Part shown: piece after piece, positions 16,607 to 24,727 of the stretch
How positions within the stretch are numbered: position 1 is the stretch's first letter
Layout: every line of letters starts with the position of its first letter
DNA from: Fusobacterium_C necrophorum_A
GTDB lineage: Bacteria; Fusobacteriota; Fusobacteriia; Fusobacteriales; Fusobacteriaceae
DNA length: 57,164 bases
Assembly (NCBI RefSeq): GCF_004134945.1
Contig: NZ_SBAP01000018.1
Location: 1 to 57,164 of the forward strand
Reading direction: 5' to 3'
Notes under the pieces: generated by a model
The model's input: the letters and a program-made list of their open reading frames with translations, nothing else
What the model was told of the DNA's origin: nothing
Databases searched by the model: none
Translations under genes and position numbers: made by a program

Positions 16607-18335
16607 GACTTCCTCCTTTTTGGAAATTTTCCAACTCTTCCTGCTCTTTATACATCCTTTGATACAATCCTTCCTCAGCATATAGACTTTCATGCTTTCC
16701 TGCTTGGACTACCCGTCCTTTTTCCATGACATAAATTTTATCCGCCTTTCGAATGGAAGGTAAACGATGACTGATATATACCACTGTCTTCGTTTTTGCC
16801 AATTCATAAATAACCGATAAAATAATTTCTTCCGATTCAATATCCACATTGGAGTTCGCCTCATCAAAAATATAAATTTCCGCATTATGTAACAAAGCTC
16901 TCGCTAAGGATAGACGCTGAGCCTGCCCCCCTGAAACATTTTTTCCTTGTGATAACAATAGGGTATCCAATCCGTCTTTCTCCTGCAAAAATTTCCACAT
17001 ACTTACTTTTTCCAAGGCATCTATCATCATTTCTTCAGTAGCTTCCGGATTTCCCATCAATAAGTTTTCTTTTACAGTTCCTGAAAAAATATGTCCGTCG
17101 TGAGTAATTCTTAAGATGTGCTTTGTAATTTCTCCCGCTTTTAAACTTCGAATATCCGTATCCCCCACAAAAATCTGTTTGACTCCTACTTGCATTTCTC
17201 CGGATAATAAAGAAGCAAAAGTAGATTTTCCACATCCGGAATGCCCGACAATCGCAGTCAATTTTCCTGCGTCTAAGCTTAAATTCAAGCCGTCCAATGC
17301 CTTAGTTCCGTCCTGATAGTGATACACCAGATTTTTCACATGAATAGGGCTTCCCTTTGAATATTCTTCTTCTCCTAACGATTTTTCTTCTTCTTTTTGT
17401 AAGAAATTCATCATATTTTCTGCCGCTGCAACTCCTGTCATCGCAACGTGAAATTGTGCTGTCAAAGTTCTCATAGGAATGAAAAATTCAGGAGCCAACA
17501 TAAAGATAAACAAAAGTCCAAATAGGGCTAAATCCCCTCTTCTATATGCCAAAATAGCAATAATAACGGCTGCCACGGTTCCTCCATAGGCAATCCAGTT
17601 GATGACGGCAATCGAGCTCAATTGCATTTTCAACACCTTCATGGTTTGTTTTCGAAATCCCTCCGATAACTCTGCTATTTCTTCTTCTCGCCTTCCGTCC
17701 GTTCCGTACACTTTTAAAGTTGTTAAGCCTTGTAAACTATCTAAAAAAAGATTTCCTACACTGGCGTATTTGGACCAATATTTCTTTTGTACCTGCTTTA
17801 CCATTCTTAACAATAATTGCAAGGTCAAAGGAATACTGCAGGCCATAATCAATAGAACTAAAGCTGCTTTTACATTCCAAGGAGCAATGACACAAAATAA
17901 AATAAGGGAAGAGGCAAAACAATAATAAAATTGTGTTAAATACCCCCCAAAATAATTTTCCAACTGTTCTACTCCATCCACTGCCAAATGAATTACTTCT
18001 TGCGTTTGAAAAGTCTCCTGATAAGAAATCCCCAGACGTAACACTTTTTGATAAATAGATCTTCTCAAATTTTCTTTCACTTCAGATACTAAAAATCCCA
18101 ATTTAGAGGCTACTTTTCTCATACACCACTGTTTTACCAGAATAATAATGAGCATTCCTCCCATTACCAAAAATAAGTTTGTTGTCCAATTCTTCTCTAA
18201 AATATCTGTCAATAATTTTGCAAATAGAAAAGAAAAGCCGATTCCTGCCAATAGACGATAGCAAGATAAAAATACGCTGTCCTTAATATATTTCTGTGTT
18301 TCTCCACAAAAACGATATAGTTGTTTTTCAATCAA
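16593..18335 (-). CDS. CydD-like ABC exporter subunit
   Basis: About 580 residues: six membrane helices, then an ATPase with Walker A GHSGCGKST (about 365), signature VSGGQAQR (about 470) and Walker B IYIFDEANSNVD (about 492). It is the first gene of a two-gene unit with the CydC-like partner. No ATG fits; the start must be TTG. I favour the TTG at 18335 because AAGGAG lies ten bases upstream; the TTG at 18344 is only one base from that site. No cytochrome bd genes are nearby, so a general thiol or amino acid export role is equally possible. Confidence 0.78.
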   Translation of the reverse strand: MIEKQLYRFCGETQKYIKDSVFLSCYRLLAGIGFSFLFAKLLTDILEKNWTTNLFLVMGGMLIIILVKQWCMRKVASKLGFLVSEVKENLRRSIYQKVLRLGISYQETFQTQEVIHLAVDGVEQLENYFGGYLTQFYYCFASSLILFCVIAPWNVKAALVLLIMACSIPLTLQLLLRMVKQVQKKYWSKYASVGNLFLDSLQGLTTLKVYGTDGRREEEIAELSEGFRKQTMKVLKMQLSSIAVINWIAYGGTVAAVIIAILAYRRGDLALFGLLFIFMLAPEFFIPMRTLTAQFHVAMTGVAAAENMMNFLQKEEEKSLGEEEYSKGSPIHVKNLVYHYQDGTKALDGLNLSLDAGKLTAIVGHSGCGKSTFASLLSGEMQVGVKQIFVGDTDIRSLKAGEITKHILRITHDGHIFSGTVKENLLMGNPEATEEMMIDALEKVSMWKFLQEKDGLDTLLLSQGKNVSGGQAQRLSLARALLHNAEIYIFDEANSNVDIESEEIILSVIYELAKTKTVVYISHRLPSIRKADKIYVMEKGRVVQAGKHESLYAEEGLYQRMYKEQEELENFQKGGSHEAK

Positions 18336-18399
18336 CGGACTCAAGCTCCTTTCTTAAACATGTTGTCATTTTTTGATATTTATTTTTATATCCCAAGTT

Positions 18400-18428
18400 A
18401 TCGTATCGGAAACTATTTTATTTGTCAA
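18400..18428 (-). promoter_or_regulatory. Probable promoter of the cydDC-like pair
   Basis: TTGACA (18428-18423), 17-bp spacer and TACGAT (18405-18400) on the minus strand. The -35 is perfect and the -10 matches four of six. It lies about 65 bases ahead of the CydD-like start, between the agcS terminator and the gene. Confidence 0.5.
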
Positions 18429-18452
18429 GTGTATTTTCTTTATCTTTTTAAT

Positions 18453-18492
18453 AAAAAAATAGCCCCCTATGATTATTTTATCATGAGGGGCT
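18453..18492 (-). terminator. Terminator after agcS
   Basis: An imperfect hairpin of AGCCCC/GGGGCT ends extended by TATGAT/ATCATGA (18461-18492). On the minus strand it is followed by seven T (18459-18453). It closes the rpiR/abgT/C26/agcS region before the cydD-like promoter. Confidence 0.75.
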
Positions 18493-18537
18493 TCTTTATT
18501 TATTCTCAATGTCGTTTTAATAGATTATAAAAAATTT

Positions 18538-19989
18538 CTATTCTTTCTCTTCTGAAAAAAATAATGGATCCTTTACTTGACTCATATCTTCCTTCAAAAT
18601 ATATCTTCTCTTATAATCATGAAACAATCTTAGAAAAGTTCCACTCAATGCGAGTACAACTGCAATATTCACAAAAGTAGGAATCGCTGTAGTAAAATCT
18701 GCAAATAACCACACGGTTCCTCCCGGCATTCCAATTGTTGTTGCCATAACTACCATAATAAATCCTGGAATCGGATAAAAAATTCTGTAAAATTTTAAAA
18801 TTCCCGCTTTTAATTTTGGAGAAGATTTCATCAAATGTCTTAAAATAATTTCGTAGTATGCATACCACCCTGATGAAGTCGTAACTCCAAACAAGAAAAT
18901 CCCGCAGGCAATAAAGATTTTACTTGCCGCTCCCATTCCCGTTTCAAAAGCACTCAAAGTCAAGGTTGCTCCCGTTGCTCCACCTTGCCATACTCCGGTA
19001 ATAATAATGACAAGGGCTGTTAAAGTACATACAATCATGGTATCTACAAATACTTCAAAAGCTCCCCACAATCCTTGTTTTACAGGATGATCCGTTTGAG
19101 CGGAAGAGTGTATCATCGGTGAGCTTCCCCAACCCGCTTCATTACTGAATACAGACCTAGCCATTCCCACTCTCATTACTTGATTAAAAGCTGCTCCTGC
19201 AAATCCTCCAACTGCAGCAGTTCCTGTGAAAGCTCCTTGTAATACTGATACAATGGCTTCCGGAAGATTTCCAATATTTACCAGTATGATATAAAAGGCT
19301 GCTCCTACATAAAAAATACACATAAATGGTACTATTTTTCCGGCTAGTTTCCCTAAACTTTTAATTCCTCCAAGAATAAGAATATAATTGATTACAATAT
19401 AAACAATGCTGGCATAGATGATTTTGATACCGAATGCGGCACTGACTGCTTCGGAAACAGTGTAATTTTGTACGGTGATAAAAAATGTTGAAAAAATTCC
19501 TCCTCCAAAAATAACAGCAGGAATAATCCACCATTTATATCCTTTTTCTTTTCCCAGACCTTTTTCCATATAGTAGGTAGGTCCTCCATAAATTTCTCCA
19601 TTTTCATCTTTCTCCCGGTAATAGACTCCCAAAGTCACTTCTGCCATTTTTAATATCATTCCGACAAAGGCGGCTATCCAAAGCCAGAAAAGCGCTCCCG
19701 GTCCTCCAACTGCTATTGCTGTCGCCACTCCTCCTATATTTCCGACTCCGACAGAGCCTCCAATCGCAGTCGCAACTGCATCAAAAGGAGTGATCAAGCC
19801 CTCTCCATTTTCCTCTGCTTTGTTTCCCTTTTTTATAATTTTACAAATAGTCTCTGAAAAGATATGTTTTAAATGAAACACCTGAAAAAATCCTGTTTTA
19901 AAAGTAAAATAAAAACCTGTTCCTAAAATAATAACAATAATAGGAAGACCCCATAAAAAATTAACAAACGCCTCAAAATACTCTAACAT
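18538..19989 (-). CDS. AgcS/AlsT-family sodium:amino acid symporter
   Basis: A 483-residue sodium-coupled alanine or glycine importer of the AgcS family with about 11 membrane helices. The family motif G-x-G-N-I-G-G-V-A-T-A near residues 75-87 and the N-E-A-G-W-G-S motif near 281-287 are clearly present. The frame is intact. It follows the C26 hydrolase gene by 29 bases and belongs to the abgT unit, so it may import the amino acids released from peptides by that hydrolase or by other cells. Alanine, glycine and glutamine are all known substrates in the family, and the sequence does not choose among them. Confidence 0.9.
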   Translation of the reverse strand: MLEYFEAFVNFLWGLPIIVIILGTGFYFTFKTGFFQVFHLKHIFSETICKIIKKGNKAEENGEGLITPFDAVATAIGGSVGVGNIGGVATAIAVGGPGALFWLWIAAFVGMILKMAEVTLGVYYREKDENGEIYGGPTYYMEKGLGKEKGYKWWIIPAVIFGGGIFSTFFITVQNYTVSEAVSAAFGIKIIYASIVYIVINYILILGGIKSLGKLAGKIVPFMCIFYVGAAFYIILVNIGNLPEAIVSVLQGAFTGTAAVGGFAGAAFNQVMRVGMARSVFSNEAGWGSSPMIHSSAQTDHPVKQGLWGAFEVFVDTMIVCTLTALVIIITGVWQGGATGATLTLSAFETGMGAASKIFIACGIFLFGVTTSSGWYAYYEIILRHLMKSSPKLKAGILKFYRIFYPIPGFIMVVMATTIGMPGGTVWLFADFTTAIPTFVNIAVVLALSGTFLRLFHDYKRRYILKEDMSQVKDPLFFSEEKE

Positions 19990-20018
19990 CCCCTCATCTC
20001 CCTTTTTCCTTTCTTAAA

Positions 20019-20750
20019 TTATTCTTTCACACTACAAGCCTCCACAAAGCTCTCAAAAATTTTTTTCATCTCTGTACTTCCTCTCGCAGTCATCATCTCA
20101 GGATGCCATTGAATCCCATACAAAAATTTATGTGTTTTCATCTGAAATGCTTCAATCACTCCGTCATTTGTCTGAGCAATAGGAGTTAATCCTTCTCCTA
20201 ATCTATCAATTACTTGATGATGAAAAGAATTCGTACCAATTTTTTCTCCATACAATTCAAACAGAATATTATCTTTTTCTATAATATTTACCTGATGGGT
20301 AATCAGTTCCGGATACATTTCCTGTCTATGCTGTAACATTTCCTTTGCATAATATCTCAAATCCTGAAATAAACTCCCTTGAAAATAAACATTTAATAAT
20401 TGATGTCCTCTGCAAATTCCTAAAATAGGTTTTCCTGTTTTCAAGAATTCTTCTACAACTATCATTTCATAGTAATCTCTTTCAGGAGATACTAAATGAA
20501 TCCCCTGTTTAAAATCCTGTCCATATAAAAAGGGATTTAAATCAGGTCCCCCGGATAGCAACAATCCGTCCAAAAGACATAATTGCTCCTGAATAATCTC
20601 TCTATCCTCTGTCACAGGAATAACAAGCGGAATGCCTCCCCCTGCAACAACTCCCTTTGTATAATCAATACTCACGGTTGTGCGATGATAATTTTTCAAC
20701 TCCTCTTCTTTTTCATAAGAAGAAGTTATCCCGATAATTGGTCTTTTCAT
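20019..20750 (-). CDS. Gamma-glutamyl hydrolase, peptidase C26 (PuuD-like)
   Basis: A 243-residue class I glutamine amidotransferase-like hydrolase. The nucleophile elbow GICRGHQ places Cys113, and GIQWHPE gives His216 and Glu218, completing the triad; the NSFHHQ segment near 174-179 is typical of PuuD, which splits gamma-glutamyl-GABA. The family cleaves gamma-glutamyl bonds in the cytoplasm. The ATG at 20750 has AGGAGG upstream; the longer frame reads back into abgT. It lies 11 bases after abgT and 29 before agcS, which suggests that an imported gamma-glutamyl or similar compound is cut here and yields glutamate. Confidence 0.85.
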   Translation of the reverse strand: MKRPIIGITSSYEKEEELKNYHRTTVSIDYTKGVVAGGGIPLVIPVTEDREIIQEQLCLLDGLLLSGGPDLNPFLYGQDFKQGIHLVSPERDYYEMIVVEEFLKTGKPILGICRGHQLLNVYFQGSLFQDLRYYAKEMLQHRQEMYPELITHQVNIIEKDNILFELYGEKIGTNSFHHQVIDRLGEGLTPIAQTNDGVIEAFQMKTHKFLYGIQWHPEMMTARGSTEMKKIFESFVEACSVKE

Positions 20751-20761
20751 CTTCCTTCCTC

Positions 20762-22309
20762 CTATAAGAAATTTACAGTTCCAAATCCAATCGGTAAATC
20801 TAAAATGACCCAAACCCCCAAAAATATTAAACTACTGACTAAAATAACAGCAGAATGAGGAATCATATAAGTAATCAAATCTCCCATTCCAAATTTTTTG
20901 TTATATTTATTACAATACATCAATATCAATGCAAAATAGGACATCAATGGAGAAATAACATTGGTGGAAGAATCTCCTATTCTATAAGCAAGTTGTGTCA
21001 ATTCTGGAGAAATTCCCATTTTATAGAGCATTGGAATAAAAATAGGAGCCAATAATACATATTTACTTGTCATAGAACCTATAAACAGATTCGCAAAGGA
21101 ACAGAATAAGACAAAAACAATGATCAGAGGTAGCCGAGTCAGTCCTATTGTTGATAAAAATTTTCCTCCCTCTGCTGCAATAATAATTCCCAACTGTGAA
21201 TAAGAAAACCATGAAATAAAGATGGAAGAAAAAAAGCATAAAACAATGAAAGCCCCAAATCCATCTAAAGATTTAAATAACAAAGACATCAAATCTTTAT
21301 CATTTTTAATTTTTTTCGTGACTACTCCATAAAAAATTCCCGGAATAAAGAAAATAAAACAAATAACAGAAACAATAGAAGATAACAGTGGGCTCCATCC
21401 CAAAAGTAAAAGACCCGTTTTAGGATTTCGTAAAGGTGCATTTTCCGGAATGGATAGTAATAAAATCACTGCAAAAGAAAGTAAAAAACCAAAGCCTGCA
21501 GCTTTCAGACCTTTATTTTCTATTTCGCTAATCTCTACAAAGCTTTCTTCTTCTGTTTCTATTTTCTGTTCCTCCTCAGGAAAAAAATATTCTACTTTCG
21601 GTTCAATAAATCTGTCATTGATAAAAGCAATTATTCCTGTAATAAAGAAGGTAAAAAAGAACATAAAAATAGAGTTTGCCAAAGGAGTAACAATATAATT
21701 TGCATTTACAATGGAGGCAGCGGAAGTAGAAAGCCCTCCCAATAAGGCATCAATTGAAACTAAACAAGCGGCAAATCCAGCCGAAGTAGAAGCAAATCCA
21801 AGCAAAATCCCTGCAATTGGATTTCTTTTTAACTGTTTATAAAGAATTCCTGCAATCGGTATTACCAAAACATATCCAATATCTCCTGCAAAAGAAGAGT
21901 TCACTCCTAAAAATGCTATAAAAATAGAAATATATTTCCCTTTGATTCTCTGCATGACTTTTTTCAAAAAAGCCGGGAATAATCCCACTTCATTTAGAAA
22001 ATTAAAAAACAATGAAAAAAATAGCACGACTGCCAAAGGTTCGAAAGAAGCAAAATTTTCAACGATTGATTCAAAAATCCATCGAATTCCTTCTTCATCA
22101 AAAAGATTTTTTACAAAAAATGTCTGTAACTCAACCTCTTTTGTACTCCTGTTGATAGCTTCAATTTCAACCCCCACTCCCATTTTTGAAAAAATAACAG
22201 ATAAAATTCCTACAATGATAGACAAAAGAATAAAAATAGTTACTGGATGCGGTAAACGATTTGAAATAGCAGCAACTTTACCCAAAAATCCTTTCTGCTT
22301 ATCTTCCAT
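20762..22309 (-). CDS. AbgT-family transporter
   Basis: A 515-residue membrane protein with about 12 helices, matching the AbgT family, which imports p-aminobenzoyl-glutamate in E. coli; some relatives export sulfonamides. The sequence begins L-P-H-P-V-T-I-F near residue 20 and has the S-N-V/T-N-V-I-S-P-L-type motif near 460, both conserved in the family. The ATG at 22309 has a G-rich site upstream; the longer frame to 22339 has no support. It heads a unit with a gamma-glutamyl hydrolase and agcS, behind its own promoter, operator and terminator-like hairpin. Substrate could be aminobenzoyl-glutamate or a glutamyl dipeptide. Confidence 0.88.
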   Translation of the reverse strand: MEDKQKGFLGKVAAISNRLPHPVTIFILLSIIVGILSVIFSKMGVGVEIEAINRSTKEVELQTFFVKNLFDEEGIRWIFESIVENFASFEPLAVVLFFSLFFNFLNEVGLFPAFLKKVMQRIKGKYISIFIAFLGVNSSFAGDIGYVLVIPIAGILYKQLKRNPIAGILLGFASTSAGFAACLVSIDALLGGLSTSAASIVNANYIVTPLANSIFMFFFTFFITGIIAFINDRFIEPKVEYFFPEEEQKIETEEESFVEISEIENKGLKAAGFGFLLSFAVILLLSIPENAPLRNPKTGLLLLGWSPLLSSIVSVICFIFFIPGIFYGVVTKKIKNDKDLMSLLFKSLDGFGAFIVLCFFSSIFISWFSYSQLGIIIAAEGGKFLSTIGLTRLPLIIVFVLFCSFANLFIGSMTSKYVLLAPIFIPMLYKMGISPELTQLAYRIGDSSTNVISPLMSYFALILMYCNKYNKKFGMGDLITYMIPHSAVILVSSLIFLGVWVILDLPIGFGTVNFL

Positions 22310-22362
22310 ACTGTTCCCCCCTTTTTCATAATTTTTCAAACATACTAAACATATTTACAATC

Positions 22363-22406
22363 TGTAGTCTTTACTACAATATATTTTATTTATGTAGTTT
22401 TGTCAA
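22363..22406 (-). promoter_or_regulatory. abgT promoter with start-site palindrome
   Basis: On the minus strand TTGACA (22406-22401), a 17-bp spacer and TATATT (22383-22378). A perfect inverted repeat TGTAGT-N4-ACTACA (22363-22378) begins at the end of the -10 box and covers the likely start site. Its position fits a repressor site, and the RpiR-type gene immediately upstream is the natural candidate to bind it. Confidence 0.65.
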
Positions 22407-22409
22407 CAT

Positions 22410-22504
22410 TAAAAAATGAGTAAAGTACTCTTTAGGACTTATTATCTATAAATTGAATTATATAATATATCCAATTTATTTATTTCCTAAAATACTTTAC
22501 TCAT
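22410..22504 (-). terminator. Large nested hairpin with T run, terminator-like
   Basis: The outer arms 22416-22437 and 22485-22504 pair over 12 contiguous bases, then a small asymmetric loop, then about 7 more. Inside, ATAAATTG (22448-22455) pairs exactly with CAATTTAT (22472-22479). Within the left arm TAAAG-TACT-CTTTA (22421-22434) can form a competing hairpin. On the minus strand six T follow (to 22410). It probably ends rpiR transcription; the competing structure could also allow attenuation. Confidence 0.6.
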
Positions 22505-22526
22505 CTATAGATATTCCTATATACGA

Positions 22527-23378
22527 TTATTCCTCTTCCGAAATAAAGAGAAAATCCTTTACTAGGCTATTCTTTTTCAATTCCGTAAAAATACTCTCTT
22601 TGTTTTTTTCAAAAATAGCGGTTAACATAATATTACATAGTTCCATTGGAACCATGTAAGAGTTAAAAAATCCATCATTTTCTACAAAAGTTTCCAAAAC
22701 CATGTCACTTAAAAAACTAATTTCAGAAAACGGATTACTTGTCACAGTAATAATTTTTGCCCCCTGTTCTTTTGCCAATGTGATAGATTTTACTTCATCA
22801 TTTAAAAATCTTGGAAAAGAAAACAACATGACAATATCTTTCTTCGTAATATGAGAAAACGCTTCATACAAACCTAAGCCTCCCTCGTTAATACATTCCG
22901 TATTGAATCCCAATCTTTTCATATGCCAGAACATAAATTGAGAAATGGCTCTACTTGATCCTATTCCTAGAAAATAAATTTTTTTAGCCTTATTCATCCA
23001 ATTTACAACGGTCTCTATTTGTTCAAAATCTATATGTAACAAAAATTCTTTAATATTCTCCAAATCTGAGTTTACTATTTTATTGACAATATCATTTTGA
23101 GAATGAAAATTATCCCAATTTTTTACCATTCTGTCATTAGGAGTGATAGTACTGAATCCTGAAGCAATGTAATTTTTCAAGTCACTGAATTTTTGAAAAC
23201 CCAAAGCCTTAGAAAATCTTAAAATAGATGCGTCACTTACCCCGATTTCTTTCCCCAACTCTAAAGCAGACAGCATCATTACTTTTTTTGGATTTTTTAC
23301 AAAATATTCCGCTATTTTTTTCTCTCCTTTCGTGAGAGTATTGTAATGTTCCTTGTAAAATTGATTCAGTTTATTCAT
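22527..23378 (-). CDS. MurR/RpiR-family transcriptional regulator
   Basis: A 283-residue regulator with an N-terminal helix-turn-helix (about 30-60, containing G-V-S-D-A-S-I-L-R-F-S) and a C-terminal SIS domain (about 120-260, with F-L-G-I-G-S-S-R near 143), which in the family senses phosphosugars. The ATG has GAGG upstream. It is followed by a large hairpin and then by the abgT unit, whose start site carries a palindrome. I infer it controls that unit. Its ligand may not be a sugar here, since the downstream genes are about glutamyl compounds and amino acids. Confidence 0.85.
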   Translation of the reverse strand: MNKLNQFYKEHYNTLTKGEKKIAEYFVKNPKKVMMLSALELGKEIGVSDASILRFSKALGFQKFSDLKNYIASGFSTITPNDRMVKNWDNFHSQNDIVNKIVNSDLENIKEFLLHIDFEQIETVVNWMNKAKKIYFLGIGSSRAISQFMFWHMKRLGFNTECINEGGLGLYEAFSHITKKDIVMLFSFPRFLNDEVKSITLAKEQGAKIITVTSNPFSEISFLSDMVLETFVENDGFFNSYMVPMELCNIMLTAIFEKNKESIFTELKKNSLVKDFLFISEEE

Positions 23379-23418
23379 CTCGTACCAACCTCTTCTCTTC
23401 CATCTGTCCGCTGATTTT

Positions 23419-24006
23419 TTATCTGGAATTCCTATGCTTCCTCCAAAATTCTCGAAATTTCTTTAATGCTTCCGCTCGATGACTGATTTGGTTTTTCACT
23501 TCCGGCATTTCCGCCAAAGTCTTTCCATATTCTTTTACATAGAAGTAAGGGTCATAGCCAAAACCGAAGTCTCCTCGTCTCTCATCAATAATTTCCCCTT
23601 CCACTTCTCCTCGAAATGAGAATACTTCCCCATTTGGTTTTGCAAAGCTGATTACAGAAACAAATTTTGCCCTTCTGTTTTCAATTCCTTGTAAATTTCG
23701 AAGCAATTTTTGATTATTTGCCTCATCCGTTCCTTCTTCCGAGTATCTGGCGGAATACACTCCCGGAGCTCCTCCCAAAGCATCTACACAAAGTCCGGAA
23801 TCATCAGCAATTGTCATCATATTTAAGTGCTTTGCAATTTCTAAGGCCTTTTTTTGAGAATTTTCCTCAAATGTTTTCCCGTCCTCTACTACTTCCGGAA
23901 TGGAAATTCCATCTAAAATGGAATAAATCTCCAATTCATTTTCCTGAAAAATTGCCTTGATTTCTTCAATTTTATGCTTATTTCCTGTTGCTAAAAATAA
24001 TTTCAT
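23419..24006 (-). CDS. rdgB: XTP/dITP diphosphatase (HAM1/RdgB)
   Basis: A 195-residue nucleotide-pool cleaner that hydrolyses dITP, ITP and XTP to monophosphates. It has the N-terminal L-A-T-G-N-x-x-K motif at about 4-11 and the central D-D-S-G-L-C-V-D-A-L-G-G-A-P-G-V-Y-S motif at about 66-83. The ATG at 24006 has GGGAGAAG upstream and lies inside rph, giving a 29-base overlap. The same rph-rdgB order occurs in many bacteria. It ends the lpx run; rpiR begins 40 bases further on without a visible promoter and might be read through. Confidence 0.93.
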   Translation of the reverse strand: MKLFLATGNKHKIEEIKAIFQENELEIYSILDGISIPEVVEDGKTFEENSQKKALEIAKHLNMMTIADDSGLCVDALGGAPGVYSARYSEEGTDEANNQKLLRNLQGIENRRAKFVSVISFAKPNGEVFSFRGEVEGEIIDERRGDFGFGYDPYFYVKEYGKTLAEMPEVKNQISHRAEALKKFREFWRKHRNSR

Positions 24007-24727
24007 AGTCTTCTCCCAATACTTCTTTTTGTTTTTCCAACAACTGATGAATTCCAATTTCAGCCATATCCAACAAGGCATTCAACTCTTTTCGGCAAAA
24101 GGTTGCCTCTTCTCCTGTTCCCTGTACTTCGATATACTCACCCAAATCATTTTGAATGACATTCATATCCACTTCTGCAGAAGAATCTTCCTCATAATTC
24201 AAATCCAGTAAAATACTATTTTCATGCTTCCCGACACTCACGGCAGCAACTCTGGAAAGGACAGGGCTCTCTGTAAGTATTCCTTCCTTCAGTAATTTTG
24301 CAACTGCAATTGCCATAGCGATAAAAGAACCTGTAATTGATGCCGTTCTGGTTCCTCCGTCCGCCTGAATGACATCACAATCCAAAGTAATGGTTCTCTC
24401 TCCCAATTTTTCCAAATCAACCGAAGAACGTAAAGCTCTCCCGATCAATCTTTGAATTTCCATAGTTCTACCGGATAATTTTCCTTTGGCAGCTTCTCTT
24501 TGAGTTCGCTCTCCCGTTGCTCTTGGTATCATACAATATTCCGCCGTCAACCAACCTTTTCCCGTATTTTTTAAAAAAGATGGAACTTTTTCACTCACAC
24601 TGGCTGTACAAATAACCTTGGTATTCCCGGATTCTATCAGTACGGAACCCTCCGCATGCATATTAAAATCTCTTGTGATTTTTATTTCTCTTAATTGATT
24701 TTCTCTTCTTCCGTCCAATCTTTCCAC
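23978..24727 (-). CDS. rph: Ribonuclease PH
   Basis: A 249-residue phosphorolytic 3' exoribonuclease that trims tRNA precursors and forms a hexamer. The phosphate-binding region G-G-T-R-T-A-S-I-T-G near 123-132 and the D-G-R-R-x-N-Q-L-R start near 5-13 are conserved. The length is normal and the active site looks intact. Its start overlaps the msbA-like stop by one base, and its end overlaps rdgB, so translation of the three is coupled. Confidence 0.95.
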   Translation of the reverse strand: MERLDGRRENQLREIKITRDFNMHAEGSVLIESGNTKVICTASVSEKVPSFLKNTGKGWLTAEYCMIPRATGERTQREAAKGKLSGRTMEIQRLIGRALRSSVDLEKLGERTITLDCDVIQADGGTRTASITGSFIAMAIAVAKLLKEGILTESPVLSRVAAVSVGKHENSILLDLNYEEDSSAEVDMNVIQNDLGEYIEVQGTGEEATFCRKELNALLDMAEIGIHQLLEKQKEVLGEDYEIIFSNRK

